64,000 nt of DNA from Lodderomyces elongisporus (GCF_030384665.1 NC_083675.1:554001-618000); one strand, 5' to 3'. Positions 35,952 through 49,799 are shown, counted from the first letter of the stretch. Notes: generated by a model from the sequence alone, not told the origin. Program-made: numbers and translations.

Positions 35952-36305
35952 TCACACTAGTTCAAATGGTTGAGGTAGCGACGGTTGTTGTTGTTGTAAT
36001 AGTAGTAGTAGTTGTTGTTGTTGTTGTTGTAGTTGTTGTTGTAATAGTTGTTGTTGTTGTTGTTGTTGTAATAGTTGTTGTAGCTGTTGTTGTTGTTGTT
36101 GTAGTTGTTGTTGTTGTTGTTGTAGTTGTTGTTGTTGTTGTTGTTGTTGTAATAGTTGTTGTTGTTGTTGTTGTAATAGTAGTTGTTGTTGTAATAGTTG
36201 TTGTTGTTGTTGTTGTTGTTGTAATAGTTGTTGTTGTTGTTGTAGTTGTTGTTGTAGTTGTTGTTGTAGCTGTTGTTGTTGTTGTTGTAGTTCTTTTAGC
36301 AGCAG

Positions 36306-36346
<41 letters not shown>

Positions 36347-38087
36347 CTTTTAGCAGCAGTTGTTGTTGTTGTTGTTGTTGTTGATCATCACTTTCAGCCA
36401 AAACAACTTTTTCTATTAACTCCTTCTTTTCTGCCCGTTTCTTTAGCCATGCAAACGGTTTGAACAGAGTCGTTTTGCTCTTCTTGAACCATGAAAACGG
36501 TTTAAACAGAGTCTTTCTGCTCTTCTTGAGCCGTGCAAACAATTTGAACAGTGGTATCCTACTCTTTTTAGGCTCCTTTAATTGATTCATACAGGAATCG
36601 TTTTCCTCTGGAATCCTAATATCCACAGAAACAAAATCGCAGTCCTCTGAGTTTTGGTTATTCCAATTGGTTCTTTCAACTGAGCTCACAGCATCTGACA
36701 AGGGGGCTGATACCAGTAAGACAGATGTATACGGTATATCCGCGTTTCCATCTATGGTTTCAATAGCAACATGAAATGGAAATGCGCTTGGAACGTCATA
36801 GGGCGAGCTAGACTCTAATTCTGGTATAAAAGATGTATACGGTACATCCGTGTTTCCATCTGTGGTTTCAATAGCAACATGATATGGAGCCTCTCTCGGA
36901 ATGATTTCATCATCATACACCGAGCTAGACTCAAATTCTGATAAGGCAGATGTACATGGTACATCCGCGTTTCCATCTGTGGTTTTAATAGCAACATGAT
37001 ATGGAGCCTCTCTCGGAATGATTTCATCATCATACACCGAGCTAGACTCAAATTCTGATAAGGCAGATGTACATGGTACATCCGCGTTTCCATCTGTGGT
37101 TTTAATAGCAACATGATATGGAGCCTCTCTCGGAATGATTTCATCATCATACACCGAGCTAGACTCAAATTCTGATAAGGCAGATGTACATGGTACATCC
37201 GCGTTTCCATCTGTGGTTTTAATAGCAACATGATATGGAGCCTCTCTCGGAATGATTTCATCATCATACACCGAGCTAGACTCAAATTCTGATAAGGCAG
37301 ATGTACATGGTACATCCGCGTTTCCATCTGTGGTTTTAATAGCAACATGATATGGAGCCTCTCTCGGAATGATTTCATCATCATACACCGAGCTAGACTC
37401 AAATTCTGATAAGGCAGATGTACATGGTACATCCGCGTTTCCATCTGTGGTTTCATTAGCAACATGAAATTGAAGTTGGCTTGGACTGTCATAGGGCGAG
37501 GTGAAGCTGTTATTGGATGCCTCCTCTACTTGGGAAGCACTCCTCAGGATTGTTACTGTGTCAGATTCCGTAATTATATCCTCCCTCCTTGTCTGGCGAC
37601 TCTCGGAGGAAAAATCAATTCCAATATTTACTGGACCTCTAAGTTTATCATAGATCAAACTTGACTCTGCATTTTGCAAAACAACTGATTCTGACGCAAC
37701 TGATACTTCTGTGCCATCCAGCATATCCATAAAATCATCGGGAAAAACACGTGGATCCTCCGCAATGCGTACAAAGATCGACTTTGGTGGAGAGAAATGC
37801 GGAGGGCTGTTCTTTGGTGGTTGCTTTGCATTCTCAGCTTCTAAAGCGCGCCTTCTAATTAATGGTATTCCGGTTGATGGCTCTGTGTAATCCAGCTTAT
37901 TCTGAAAAATCTCGCCATAAGTTTCAGTTCCAGCTTTTCTTAGATACCTGGAGTCCCTATAGACTGAGCTGGGTTCTAAGATTGGTGAGCCTGATGACTC
38001 CCCTGGAAGTAAAAACCGAACCTTGGGTTTGGCGGGTTCGGAATCCTTTGCAAAGACATTTTGAAAACATTTATTAAAAAAGGGCAT
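35952..38087 (-). CDS. type 1 repeat protein, copy 8 (711 aa)
   Basis: Five 39-residue repeats and a 133-residue Gln/Leu tract; the same predicted protein as copies 5 and 9, although units 6 and 7, which differ, lie between copies 5 and 8. Confidence 0.72.
35985..36383 (-). repeat. CAA tract, Gln/Leu, 133 codons
   Basis: Copy 8 tract; same as copy 5. Confidence 0.95.
36882..37466 (-). repeat. 117-bp coding repeat, 5 copies
   Basis: 5 x 117 bp in gene copy 8. Confidence 0.97.
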
Positions 38088-38259
38088 TGTTAATTTTTAA
38101 ATTGTAGTCTTCCTCGATTATTGATGATAAAATCTGGTTAAGGTTATCGAGTAAGGCTTGGTTGTATGTTTAATTCTGGTAAAAGAAAGAAGAAAAAGGA
38201 AAAGAAGAAGAAGAAAAGGGTAAAAGAAGGTTTGAGGTCACAAGAGTTTTGTTTGTGGA

Positions 38260-38267
38260 TATTTATA
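38260..38267 (-). promoter_or_regulatory. TATA box of gene copy 8
   Basis: TATAAATA, 173 bp before the ATG at 38,087. Confidence 0.65.
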
Positions 38268-38592
38268 CTTCACCAGGTAGCCCTCCAGTCACGCCTTGTG
38301 GTTGGGGATTAACAAGTAACTTGTGTTATGCCATATACATTTTGGTTGCAAAACCCGCGAGGAAGTGAGGGGAACAGAAGGGCGAGGAAGTCCCTCCTGG
38401 TAGCTCAGCAGTGCGTGTGCAATTGTATGCGCTACCAAACGCGTCATATCAAAAAAACCAAATGGGTGCTGCCAATAGTGTGTGGCTGTATCAGATAGCG
38501 GACGACCAAAGTGGATAAATTGTATGTTTGGATGCATGTTGGCTCAACACAATCTACAACCTTATACATCCTGCAATGCATTCTATCTCCAC

Positions 38593-38644
38593 AAACAATT
38601 CTCGACTCATTGCAAGTTTGACGGCAATGAGTCGAGAATTGTTT
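38593..38644. repeat. hairpin, unit 9
   Basis: Perfect arms. Confidence 0.95.
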
Positions 38645-39248
38645 TTGCGTGTTGATTATTCCAGCAAGTCTGGTGCGAATTTACAGGGAAACATTTTTCT
38701 ACTGAAGTTTGAGGAAAACTGTGGGCTCAGCTACTCCCTCCCCTTCTCCCCGCCCCATACATTTACATCATATAGGCCGGGTTCCAGGTTGAACCCTACG
38801 TTGGATCCTATATCAGTTCTAGAACATAGGGGGAATCGTGCTCCTATCAATGCTGCTGCCCACTGTAGTGGTTTTTGTAAAGTTTTATGTAAAGTTTTTT
38901 GTAAAGTATACACGCACCCGCGCGTCCATCTTATGTGTATCTAACCTGTACCTTACCTGTATCCTACCTGTCTCCTACATGTGTCTTACGTGTATCCTAC
39001 GTGTATCTAAGGTTGACTCGTTCACAGCAGCTCACGTGCGCGCACACATACACATACTCCAACCCGAGATACTCCAGTTTACAATGACAGCGATTGCGCG
39101 AAATATACAGAACGTTCAATTTGAGAAATAATTTGTAGGCTGAGTGCGAAATAGAAAAATGGTTCAATTACAAATAGCAGAGTGCATACAAAAACAGAAA
39201 GGTGTGTTAATATTAAAAAAAAAGTGCAAAGATTAATAGCAGGAACAG

Positions 39249-39786
39249 CAACACCATCAGCAACACCATCAGCAACACCATCAGCAACACCATCAGCAAC
39301 ACAACCAGTGACACAACCAGACATAACATCAGTAACACCACCAGACATAACACCAGCAACACAACCAGACATAACATCAGTAACACCACCAGTAACTAAA
39401 CCAGTGACACAACCAGTGACACAACCAGTGACACAACCAGTAACTCAACCAGTGACACAACCAGTAACTCAACTAATAACACAACCAGTAACTCAACTAG
39501 TGACACAACCAGTAACACAACCAGTAACTCAACTAGTAACTCAACCAGTGACACAACCAGTGACACAACCAGTAACTCAACTAATAACACAACCAGTAAC
39601 TCAACTAGTGACACAACCAGTAACTCAACCAGTAACTCAACCAGTAACTCAACCAGTAACTCAACCAGTAACTCAACTAGTAACTCAACCAGTAACTCAA
39701 CCAGTGACACAACCAGTAACACAACCAGTGACACAACCAGTAACACAACCAGTAACTCAACCAGTGACACAACCAGTAACACAACC
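39249..39786 (+). repeat. 12-bp minisatellite, unit 9 (538 bp)
   Basis: Expanded form; begins its CAACCAG part with GTGACACAA where other units have GTGACTCAA. Confidence 0.95.
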
Positions 39787-40045
39787 AGGAATAACACCAG
39801 AAACATTTTTGACAAGTTTAGATGGCATAGTTTGAGTTTGGTCGACGTCGGATAGCACACACTATAATAAATATGTTGGATATAATAAATATGATAAATA
39901 TGATAAATATTAGTGGTGCTATTCCAACACGAGCAAACAATGATTTTGATGCAACATTAACAGACCCCGGAAGCAGATTCCACAAGCTTTTCTTCTGCAC
40001 CATCTGAAACAACCTGCACGGTGACTTACACAACCCAACCTGTGA

Positions 40046-40264
40046 TTATATGATCCCGCTGTGCCTTGTTGATACCCCTAGTGCATATGCATCCTCCACA
40101 TTTTTCGTCCCCCGTACAAGATCATACGACAAAGGCGCCATTTTGTCGCAGGATCTGCCAAGTTCAGAATAAATGTGTGAGTCAGCAGCTACACTAGTGC
40201 AATGTTGTGGTAGGCTATGGGAAACGGTAGCAGAGGTCAGTGGGCTCCCCTGCTTTGGGATCAT
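40046..40264 (-). pseudogene. MIPKQG frame, stopped, unit 9
   Basis: Same TAA as unit 1. Confidence 0.3.
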
Positions 40265-40351
40265 GGTTGGGTTTGTGATATAGTCATCCGTGAAGCAGCA
40301 ACAGAGGTAACATCAGAAATAGCATCAGTGACAGTATCGGTGGTAGCTTTA

Positions 40352-40616
40352 GACAGAGAAGGGAATTTCTAAGGACCATATCAAGCAACTCTGGGCGGGA
40401 CGAGATCACCTTATTGAAGGCTTCTTCTGTGACCTGCAGTATGGGGACCCTCTTATAAAGTGTAATGAAGTCGCCCTCAGAATGGCTCTTAGTTCCCAGT
40501 TTAGTGCTATTCATGTAATGGATGTCTGCAAAGTTAACTGCAGCTCAGATCTATTGGCACAATTCACCGCAGTATGAATCGACGGGAGTCTTAAACTTGT
40601 CAAAGTGGAAGAAATT
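40352..40616 (-). pseudogene. domain remnant, unit 9
   Basis: CATG allele. Confidence 0.85.
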
Positions 40617-40640
40617 GATGTTTTTCTGGTTAATATTGTT

Positions 40641-40646
40641 TTTATT
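40641..40646 (-). terminator. poly(A) signal of gene copy 9
   Basis: AATAAA downstream of the stop at 40,699. Confidence 0.55.
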
Positions 40647-40698
40647 TTTAGTTTGTGTTGTGTTTTTCGTGTTTTGTGTTTCTTTTGTGATATCGATA

Positions 40699-41052
40699 TC
40701 ACACTAGTTCAAATGGTTGAGGTAGCGACGGTTGTTGTTGTTGTAATAGTAGTAGTAGTTGTTGTTGTTGTTGTTGTAGTTGTTGTTGTAATAGTTGTTG
40801 TTGTTGTTGTTGTTGTAATAGTTGTTGTAGCTGTTGTTGTTGTTGTTGTAGTTGTTGTTGTTGTTGTTGTAGTTGTTGTTGTTGTTGTTGTTGTTGTAAT
40901 AGTTGTTGTTGTTGTTGTTGTAATAGTAGTTGTTGTTGTAATAGTTGTTGTTGTTGTTGTTGTTGTTGTAATAGTTGTTGTTGTTGTTGTAGTTGTTGTT
41001 GTAGTTGTTGTTGTAGCTGTTGTTGTTGTTGTTGTAGTTCTTTTAGCAGCAG

Positions 41053-41093
<41 letters not shown>

Positions 41094-42834
41094 CTTTTAG
41101 CAGCAGTTGTTGTTGTTGTTGTTGTTGTTGATCATCACTTTCAGCCAAAACAACTTTTTCTATTAACTCCTTCTTTTCTGCCCGTTTCTTTAGCCATGCA
41201 AACGGTTTGAACAGAGTCGTTTTGCTCTTCTTGAACCATGAAAACGGTTTAAACAGAGTCTTTCTGCTCTTCTTGAGCCGTGCAAACAATTTGAACAGTG
41301 GTATCCTACTCTTTTTAGGCTCCTTTAATTGATTCATACAGGAATCGTTTTCCTCTGGAATCCTAATATCCACAGAAACAAAATCGCAGTCCTCTGAGTT
41401 TTGGTTATTCCAATTGGTTCTTTCAACTGAGCTCACAGCATCTGACAAGGGGGCTGATACCAGTAAGACAGATGTATACGGTATATCCGCGTTTCCATCT
41501 ATGGTTTCAATAGCAACATGAAATGGAAATGCGCTTGGAACGTCATAGGGCGAGCTAGACTCTAATTCTGGTATAAAAGATGTATACGGTACATCCGTGT
41601 TTCCATCTGTGGTTTCAATAGCAACATGATATGGAGCCTCTCTCGGAATGATTTCATCATCATACACCGAGCTAGACTCAAATTCTGATAAGGCAGATGT
41701 ACATGGTACATCCGCGTTTCCATCTGTGGTTTTAATAGCAACATGATATGGAGCCTCTCTCGGAATGATTTCATCATCATACACCGAGCTAGACTCAAAT
41801 TCTGATAAGGCAGATGTACATGGTACATCCGCGTTTCCATCTGTGGTTTTAATAGCAACATGATATGGAGCCTCTCTCGGAATGATTTCATCATCATACA
41901 CCGAGCTAGACTCAAATTCTGATAAGGCAGATGTACATGGTACATCCGCGTTTCCATCTGTGGTTTTAATAGCAACATGATATGGAGCCTCTCTCGGAAT
42001 GATTTCATCATCATACACCGAGCTAGACTCAAATTCTGATAAGGCAGATGTACATGGTACATCCGCGTTTCCATCTGTGGTTTTAATAGCAACATGATAT
42101 GGAGCCTCTCTCGGAATGATTTCATCATCATACACCGAGCTAGACTCAAATTCTGATAAGGCAGATGTACATGGTACATCCGCGTTTCCATCTGTGGTTT
42201 CATTAGCAACATGAAATTGAAGTTGGCTTGGACTGTCATAGGGCGAGGTGAAGCTGTTATTGGATGCCTCCTCTACTTGGGAAGCACTCCTCAGGATTGT
42301 TACTGTGTCAGATTCCGTAATTATATCCTCCCTCCTTGTCTGGCGACTCTCGGAGGAAAAATCAATTCCAATATTTACTGGACCTCTAAGTTTATCATAG
42401 ATCAAACTTGACTCTGCATTTTGCAAAACAACTGATTCTGACGCAACTGATACTTCTGTGCCATCCAGCATATCCATAAAATCATCGGGAAAAACACGTG
42501 GATCCTCCGCAATGCGTACAAAGATCGACTTTGGTGGAGAGAAATGCGGAGGGCTGTTCTTTGGTGGTTGCTTTGCATTCTCAGCTTCTAAAGCGCGCCT
42601 TCTAATTAATGGTATTCCGGTTGATGGCTCTGTGTAATCCAGCTTATTCTGAAAAATCTCGCCATAAGTTTCAGTTCCAGCTTTTCTTAGATACCTGGAG
42701 TCCCTATAGACTGAGCTGGGTTCTAAGATTGGTGAGCCTGATGACTCCCCTGGAAGTAAAAACCGAACCTTGGGTTTGGCGGGTTCGGAATCCTTTGCAA
42801 AGACATTTTGAAAACATTTATTAAAAAAGGGCAT
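40699..42834 (-). CDS. type 1 repeat protein, copy 9 (711 aa)
   Basis: Five 39-residue repeats and a 133-residue Gln/Leu tract, matching copies 5 and 8. The whole unit is 4747 bp, the same as unit 5. Confidence 0.72.
40732..41130 (-). repeat. CAA tract, Gln/Leu, 133 codons
   Basis: Copy 9 tract; same as copy 5. Confidence 0.95.
41629..42213 (-). repeat. 117-bp coding repeat, 5 copies
   Basis: 5 x 117 bp in gene copy 9. Confidence 0.97.
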
Positions 42835-43006
42835 TGTTAATTTTTAAATTGTAGTCTTCCTCGATTATTGATGATAAAATCTGGTTAAGGTTATCGAGTA
42901 AGGCTTGGTTGTATGTTTAATTCTGGTAAAAGAAAGAAGAAAAAGGAAAAGAAGAAGAAGAAAAGGGTAAAAGAAGGTTTGAGGTCACAAGAGTTTTGTT
43001 TGTGGA

Positions 43007-43014
43007 TATTTATA
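43007..43014 (-). promoter_or_regulatory. TATA box of gene copy 9
   Basis: TATAAATA, 173 bp before the ATG at 42,834. Confidence 0.65.
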
Positions 43015-43339
43015 CTTCACCAGGTAGCCCTCCAGTCACGCCTTGTGGTTGGGGATTAACAAGTAACTTGTGTTATGCCATATACATTTTGGTTGCAAAA
43101 CCCGCGAGGAAGTGAGGGGAACAGAAGGGCGAGGAAGTCCCTCCTGGTAGCTCAGCAGTGCGTGTGCAATTGTATGCGCTACCAAACGCGTCATATCAAA
43201 AAAACCAAATGGGTGCTGCCAATAGTGTGTGGCTGTATCAGATAGCGGACGACCAAAGTGGATAAATTGTATGTTTGGATGCATGTTGGCTCAACACAAT
43301 CTACAACCTTATACATCCTGCAATGCATTCTATCTCCAC

Positions 43340-43391
43340 AAACAATTCTCGACTCATTGCAAGTTTGACGGCAATGAGTCGAGAATTGTTT
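43340..43391. repeat. hairpin, unit 10
   Basis: Perfect arms. Confidence 0.95.
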
Positions 43392-43995
43392 TTGCGTGTT
43401 GATTATTCCAGCAAGTCTGGTGCGAATTTACAGGGAAACATTTTTCTACTGAAGTTTGAGGAAAACTGTGGGCTCAGCTACTCCCTCCCCTTCTCCCCGC
43501 CCCATACATTTACATCATATAGGCCGGGTTCCAGGTTGAACCCTACGTTGGATCCTATATCAGTTCTAGAACATAGGGGGAATCGTGCTCCTATCAATGC
43601 TGCTGCCCACTGTAGTGGTTTTTGTAAAGTTTTATGTAAAGTTTTTTGTAAAGTATACACGCACCCGCGCGTCCATCTTATGTGTATCTAACCTGTACCT
43701 TACCTGTATCCTACCTGTCTCCTACATGTGTCTTACGTGTATCCTACGTGTATCTAAGGTTGACTCGTTCACAGCAGCTCACGTGCGCGCACACATACAC
43801 ATACTCCAACCCGAGATACTCCAGTTTACAATGACAGCGATTGCGCGAAATATACAGAACGTTCAATTTGAGAAATAATTTGTAGGCTGAGTGCGAAATA
43901 GAAAAATGGTTCAATTACAAATAGCAGAGTGCATACAAAAACAGAAAGGTGTGTTAATATTAAAAAAAAAGTGCAAAGATTAATAGCAGGAACAG

Positions 43996-44545
43996 CAACA
44001 CCATCAGCAACACCATCAGCAACACCATCAGCAACACCATCAGCAACACAACCAGTGACACAACCAGACATAACATCAGTAACACCACCAGACATAACAC
44101 CAGCAACACAACCAGACATAACATCAGTAACACCACCAGTAACTAAACCAGTGACTCAACCAGTGACACAACCAGTGACACAACCAGTGACACAACCAGT
44201 AACTCAACCAGTGACACAACCAGTAACTCAACTAATAACACAACCAGTAACTCAACTAGTGACACAACCAGTAACACAACCAGTAACTCAACTAGTAACT
44301 CAACCAGTGACACAACCAGTGACACAACCAGTAACTCAACTAATAACACAACCAGTAACTCAACTAGTGACACAACCAGTAACCCAACCAGTAACTCAAC
44401 TAGTAACTCAACCAGTAACTCAACCAGTAACTCAACTAGTAACTCAACCAGTAACTCAACCAGTGACACAACCAGTAACACAACCAGTGACACAACCAGT
44501 AACACAACCAGTAACTCAACCAGTGACACAACCAGTAACACAACC
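43996..44545 (+). repeat. 12-bp minisatellite, unit 10 (550 bp)
   Basis: Expanded form; shares the AACCCAACC variant with units 4 and 12. Confidence 0.95.
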
Positions 44546-44804
44546 AGGAATAACACCAGAAACATTTTTGACAAGTTTAGATGGCATAGTTTGAGTTTGG
44601 TCGACGTCGGATAGCACACACTATAATAAATATGTTGGATATAATAAATATGATAAATATGATAAATATTAGTGGTGCTATTCCAACACGAGCAAACAAT
44701 GATTTTGATGCAACATTAACAGACCCCGGAAGCAGATTCCACAAGCTTTTCTTCTGCACCATCTGAAACAACCTGCACGGTGACTTACACAACCCAACCT
44801 GTGA

Positions 44805-45023
44805 TTATATGATCCCGCTGTGCCTTGTTGATACCCCTAGTGCATATGCATCCTCCACATTTTTCGTCCCCCGTACAAGATCATACGACAAAGGCGCCAT
44901 TTTGTCGCAGGATCTGCCAAGTTCAGAATAAATGTGTGAGTCAGCAGCTACACTAGTGCAATGTTGTGGTAGGCTATGGGAAACGGTAGCAGAGGTCAGT
45001 GGGCTCCCCTGCTTTGGGATCAT
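44805..45023 (-). pseudogene. MIPKQG frame, stopped, unit 10
   Basis: Same TAA as unit 1. Confidence 0.3.
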
Positions 45024-45110
45024 GGTTGGGTTTGTGATATAGTCATCCGTGAAGCAGCAACAGAGGTAACATCAGAAATAGCATCAGTGACAGTATCGGT
45101 GGTAGCTTTA

Positions 45111-45375
45111 GACAGAGAAGGGAATTTCTAAGGACCATATCAAGCAACTCTGGGCGGGACGAGATCACCTTATTGAAGGCTTCTTCTGTGACCTGCAGTA
45201 TGGGGACCCTCTTATAAAGTGTAATGAAGTCGCCCTCAGAATGGCTCTTAGTTCCCAGTTTAGTGCTATTCATGTAATGGATGTCTGCAAAGTTAACTGC
45301 AGCTCAGATCTATTGGCACAATTCACCGCAGTATGAATCGACGGGAGTCTTAAACTTGTCAAAGTGGAAGAAATT
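45111..45375 (-). pseudogene. domain remnant, unit 10
   Basis: CATG allele; the last unit of the run 5-10 that has it. Confidence 0.85.
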
Positions 45376-45399
45376 GATGTTTTTCTGGTTAATATTGTT

Positions 45400-45405
45400 T
45401 TTATT
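45400..45405 (-). terminator. poly(A) signal of gene copy 10
   Basis: AATAAA downstream of the stop at 45,458. Confidence 0.55.
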
Positions 45406-45457
45406 TTTAGTTTGTGTTGTGTTTTTCGTGTTTTGTGTTTCTTTTGTGATATCGATA

Positions 45458-45811
45458 TCACACTAGTTCAAATGGTTGAGGTAGCGACGGTTGTTGTTGT
45501 TGTAATAGTAGTAGTAGTTGTTGTTGTTGTTGTTGTAGTTGTTGTTGTAATAGTTGTTGTTGTTGTTGTTGTTGTAATAGTTGTTGTAGCTGTTGTTGTT
45601 GTTGTTGTAGTTGTTGTTGTTGTTGTTGTAGTTGTTGTTGTTGTTGTTGTTGTTGTAATAGTTGTTGTTGTTGTTGTTGTAATAGTAGTTGTTGTTGTAA
45701 TAGTTGTTGTTGTTGTTGTTGTTGTTGTAATAGTTGTTGTTGTTGTTGTAGTTGTTGTTGTAGTTGTTGTTGTAGCTGTTGTTGTTGTTGTTGTAGTTCT
45801 TTTAGCAGCAG

Positions 45812-45852
<41 letters not shown>

Positions 45853-47476
45853 CTTTTAGCAGCAGTTGTTGTTGTTGTTGTTGTTGTTGATCATCACTTT
45901 CAGCCAAAACAACTTTTTCTATTAACTCCTTCTTTTCTGCCCGTTTCTTTAGCCATGCAAACGGTTTGAACAGAGTCGTTTTGCTCTTCTTGAACCATGA
46001 AAACGGTTTAAACAGAGTCTTTCTGCTCTTCTTGAGCCGTGCAAACAATTTGAACAGTGGTATCCTACTCTTTTTAGGCTCCTTTAATTGATTCATACAG
46101 GAATCGTTTTCCTCTGGAATCCTAATATCCACAGAAACAAAATCGCAGTCCTCTGAGTTTTGGTTATTCCAATTGGTTCTTTCAACTGAGCTCACAGCAT
46201 CTGACAAGGGGGCTGATACCAGTAAGACAGATGTATACGGTATATCCGCGTTTCCATCTATGGTTTCAATAGCAACATGAAATGGAAATGCGCTTGGAAC
46301 GTCATAGGGCGAGCTAGACTCTAATTCTGGTATAAAAGATGTATACGGTACATCCGTGTTTCCATCTGTGGTTTCAATAGCAACATGATATGGAGCCTCT
46401 CTCGGAATGATTTCATCATCATACACCGAGCTAGACTCAAATTCTGATAAGGCAGATGTACATGGTACATCCGCGTTTCCATCTGTGGTTTTAATAGCAA
46501 CATGATATGGAGCCTCTCTCGGAATGATTTCATCATCATACACCGAGCTAGACTCAAATTCTGATAAGGCAGATGTACATGGTACATCCGCGTTTCCATC
46601 TGTGGTTTTAATAGCAACATGATATGGAGCCTCTCTCGGAATGATTTCATCATCATACACCGAGCTAGACTCAAATTCTGATAAGGCAGATGTACATGGT
46701 ACATCCGCGTTTCCATCTGTGGTTTTAATAGCAACATGATATGGAGCCTCTCTCGGAATGATTTCATCATCATACACCGAGCTAGACTCAAATTCTGATA
46801 AGGCAGATGTACATGGTACATCCGCGTTTCCATCTGTGGTTTCATTAGCAACATGAAATTGAAGTTGGCTTGGACTGTCATAGGGCGAGGTGAAGCTGTT
46901 ATTGGATGCCTCCTCTACTTGGGAAGCACTCCTCAGGATTGTTACTGTGTCAGATTCCGTAATTATATCCTCCCTCCTTGTCTGGCGACTCTCGGAGGAA
47001 AAATCAATTCCAATATTTACTGGACCTCTAAGTTTATCATAGATCAAACTTGACTCTGCATTTTGCAAAACAACTGATTCTGACGCAACTGATACTTCTG
47101 TGCCATCCAGCATATCCATAAAATCATCGGGAAAAACACGTGGATCCTCCGCAATGCGTACAAAGATCGACTTTGGTGGAGAGAAATGCGGAGGGCTGTT
47201 CTTTGGTGGTTGCTTTGCATTCTCAGCTTCTAAAGCGCGCCTTCTAATTAATGGTATTCCGGTTGATGGCTCTGTGTAATCCAGCTTATTCTGAAAAATC
47301 TCGCCATAAGTTTCAGTTCCAGCTTTTCTTAGATACCTGGAGTCCCTATAGACTGAGCTGGGTTCTAAGATTGGTGAGCCTGATGACTCCCCTGGAAGTA
47401 AAAACCGAACCTTGGGTTTGGCGGGTTCGGAATCCTTTGCAAAGACATTTTGAAAACATTTATTAAAAAAGGGCAT
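45458..47476 (-). CDS. type 1 repeat protein, copy 10 (672 aa)
   Basis: Four 39-residue repeats (residues 208-363) with the 133-residue Gln/Leu tract of copies 5, 8 and 9: one repeat fewer than those, with no other change seen in the protein. Confidence 0.72.
45491..45889 (-). repeat. CAA tract, Gln/Leu, 133 codons
   Basis: Copy 10 tract; same as copy 5. Confidence 0.95.
46388..46855 (-). repeat. 117-bp coding repeat, 4 copies
   Basis: 4 x 117 bp in gene copy 10. Confidence 0.97.
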
Positions 47477-47648
47477 TGTTAATTTTTAAATTGTAGTCTT
47501 CCTCGATTATTGATGATAAAATCTGGTTAAGGTTATCGAGTAAGGCTTGGTTGTATGTTTAATTCTGGTAAAAGAAAGAAGAAAAAGGAAAAGAAGAAGA
47601 AGAAAAGGGTAAAAGAAGGTTTGAGGTCACAAGAGTTTTGTTTGTGGA

Positions 47649-47656
47649 TATTTATA
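47649..47656 (-). promoter_or_regulatory. TATA box of gene copy 10
   Basis: TATAAATA, 173 bp before the ATG at 47,476. Confidence 0.65.
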
Positions 47657-47981
47657 CTTCACCAGGTAGCCCTCCAGTCACGCCTTGTGGTTGGGGATTA
47701 ACAAGTAACTTGTGTTATGCCATATACATTTTGGTTGCAAAACCCGCGAGGAAGTGAGGGGAACAGAAGGGCGAGGAAGTCCCTCCTGGTAGCTCAGCAG
47801 TGCGTGTGCAATTGTATGCGCTACCAAACGCGTCATATCAAAAAAACCAAATGGGTGCTGCCAATAGTGTGTGGCTGTATCAGATAGCGGACGACCAAAG
47901 TGGATAAATTGTATGTTTGGATGCATGTTGGCTCAACACAATCTACAACCTTATACATCCTGCAATGCATTCTATCTCCAC

Positions 47982-48033
47982 AAACAATTCTCGACTCATT
48001 GCAAGTTTGACGGCAATGAGTCGAGAATTGTTT
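47982..48033. repeat. hairpin, unit 11
   Basis: Perfect arms. Confidence 0.95.
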
Positions 48034-48637
48034 TTGCGTGTTGATTATTCCAGCAAGTCTGGTGCGAATTTACAGGGAAACATTTTTCTACTGAAGTTTG
48101 AGGAAAACTGTGGGCTCAGCTACTCCCTCCCCTTCTCCCCGCCCCATACATTTACATCATATAGGCCGGGTTCCAGGTTGAACCCTACGTTGGATCCTAT
48201 ATCAGTTCTAGAACATAGGGGGAATCGTGCTCCTATCAATGCTGCTGCCCACTGTAGTGGTTTTTGTAAAGTTTTATGTAAAGTTTTTTGTAAAGTATAC
48301 ACGCACCCGCGCGTCCATCTTATGTGTATCTAACCTGTACCTTACCTGTATCCTACCTGTCTCCTACATGTGTCTTACGTGTATCCTACGTGTATCTAAG
48401 GTTGACTCGTTCACAGCAGCTCACGTGCGCGCACACATACACATACTCCAACCCGAGATACTCCAGTTTACAATGACAGCGATTGCGCGAAATATACAGA
48501 ACGTTCAATTTGAGAAATAATTTGTAGGCTGAGTGCGAAATAGAAAAATGGTTCAATTACAAATAGCAGAGTGCATACAAAAACAGAAAGGTGTGTTAAT
48601 ATTAAAAAAAAAGTGCAAAGATTAATAGCAGGAACAG

Positions 48638-48887
48638 CAACACCATCAGCAACACCATCAGCAACACCATCAGCAACACCATCAGCAACACAACCAGTGA
48701 CACAACCAGACATAACATCAGTAACACCACCAGACATAACACCAGCAACACAACCAGACATAACATCAGTAACACCACCAGTAACTAAACCAGTGACTCA
48801 ACCAGTGACTCAACCAGTGACACAACCAGTGACACAACCAGTAACACAACCAGTAACTCAACCAGTGACACAACCAGTAACACAACC
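48638..48887 (+). repeat. 12-bp minisatellite, unit 11 (250 bp)
   Basis: Contracted form inside the block of otherwise expanded units. Confidence 0.95.
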
Positions 48888-49146
48888 AGGAATAACACCA
48901 GAAACATTTTTGACAAGTTTAGATGGCATAGTTTGAGTTTGGTCGACGTCGGATAGCACACACTATAATAAATATGTTGGATATAATAAATATGATAAAT
49001 ATGATAAATATTAGTGGTGCTATTCCAACACGAGCAAACAATGATTTTGATGCAACATTAACAGACCCCGGAAGCAGATTCCACAAGCTTTTCTTCTGCA
49101 CCATCTGAAACAACCTGCACGGTGACTTACACAACCCAACCTGTGA

Positions 49147-49365
49147 TTATATGATCCCGCTGTGCCTTGTTGATACCCCTAGTGCATATGCATCCTCCAC
49201 ATTTTTCGTCCCCCGTACAAGATCATACGACAAAGGCGCCATTTTGTCGCAGGATCTGCCAAGTTCAGAATAAATGTGTGAGTCAGCAGCTACACTAGTG
49301 CAATGTTGTGGTAGGCTATGGGAAACGGTAGCAGAGGTCAGTGGGCTCCCCTGCTTTGGGATCAT
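49147..49365 (-). pseudogene. MIPKQG frame, stopped, unit 11
   Basis: Same TAA as unit 1. Confidence 0.3.
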
Positions 49366-49452
49366 GGTTGGGTTTGTGATATAGTCATCCGTGAAGCAGC
49401 AACAGAGGTAACATCAGAAATAGCATCAGTGACAGTATCGGTGGTAGCTTTA

Positions 49453-49717
49453 GACAGAGAAGGGAATTTCTAAGGACCATATCAAGCAACTCTGGGCGGG
49501 ACGAGATCACCTTATTGAAGGCTTCTTCTGTGACCTGCAGTATGGGGACCCTCTTATAAAGTGTAATGAAGTCGCCCTCAGAATGGCTCTTAGTTCCCAG
49601 TTTAGTGCTATTCGTGTAATGGATGTCTGCAAAGTTAACTGCAGCTCAGATCTATTGGCACAATTCACCGCAGTATGAATCGACGGGAGTCTTAAACTTG
49701 TCAAAGTGGAAGAAATT
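49453..49717 (-). pseudogene. domain remnant, unit 11
   Basis: Back to the CGTG allele. Confidence 0.85.
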
Positions 49718-49741
49718 GATGTTTTTCTGGTTAATATTGTT

Positions 49742-49747
49742 TTTATT
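49742..49747 (-). terminator. poly(A) signal of gene copy 11
   Basis: AATAAA downstream of the stop at 49,800. Confidence 0.55.
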
Positions 49748-49799
49748 TTTAGTTTGTGTTGTGTTTTTCGTGTTTTGTGTTTCTTTTGTGATATCGATA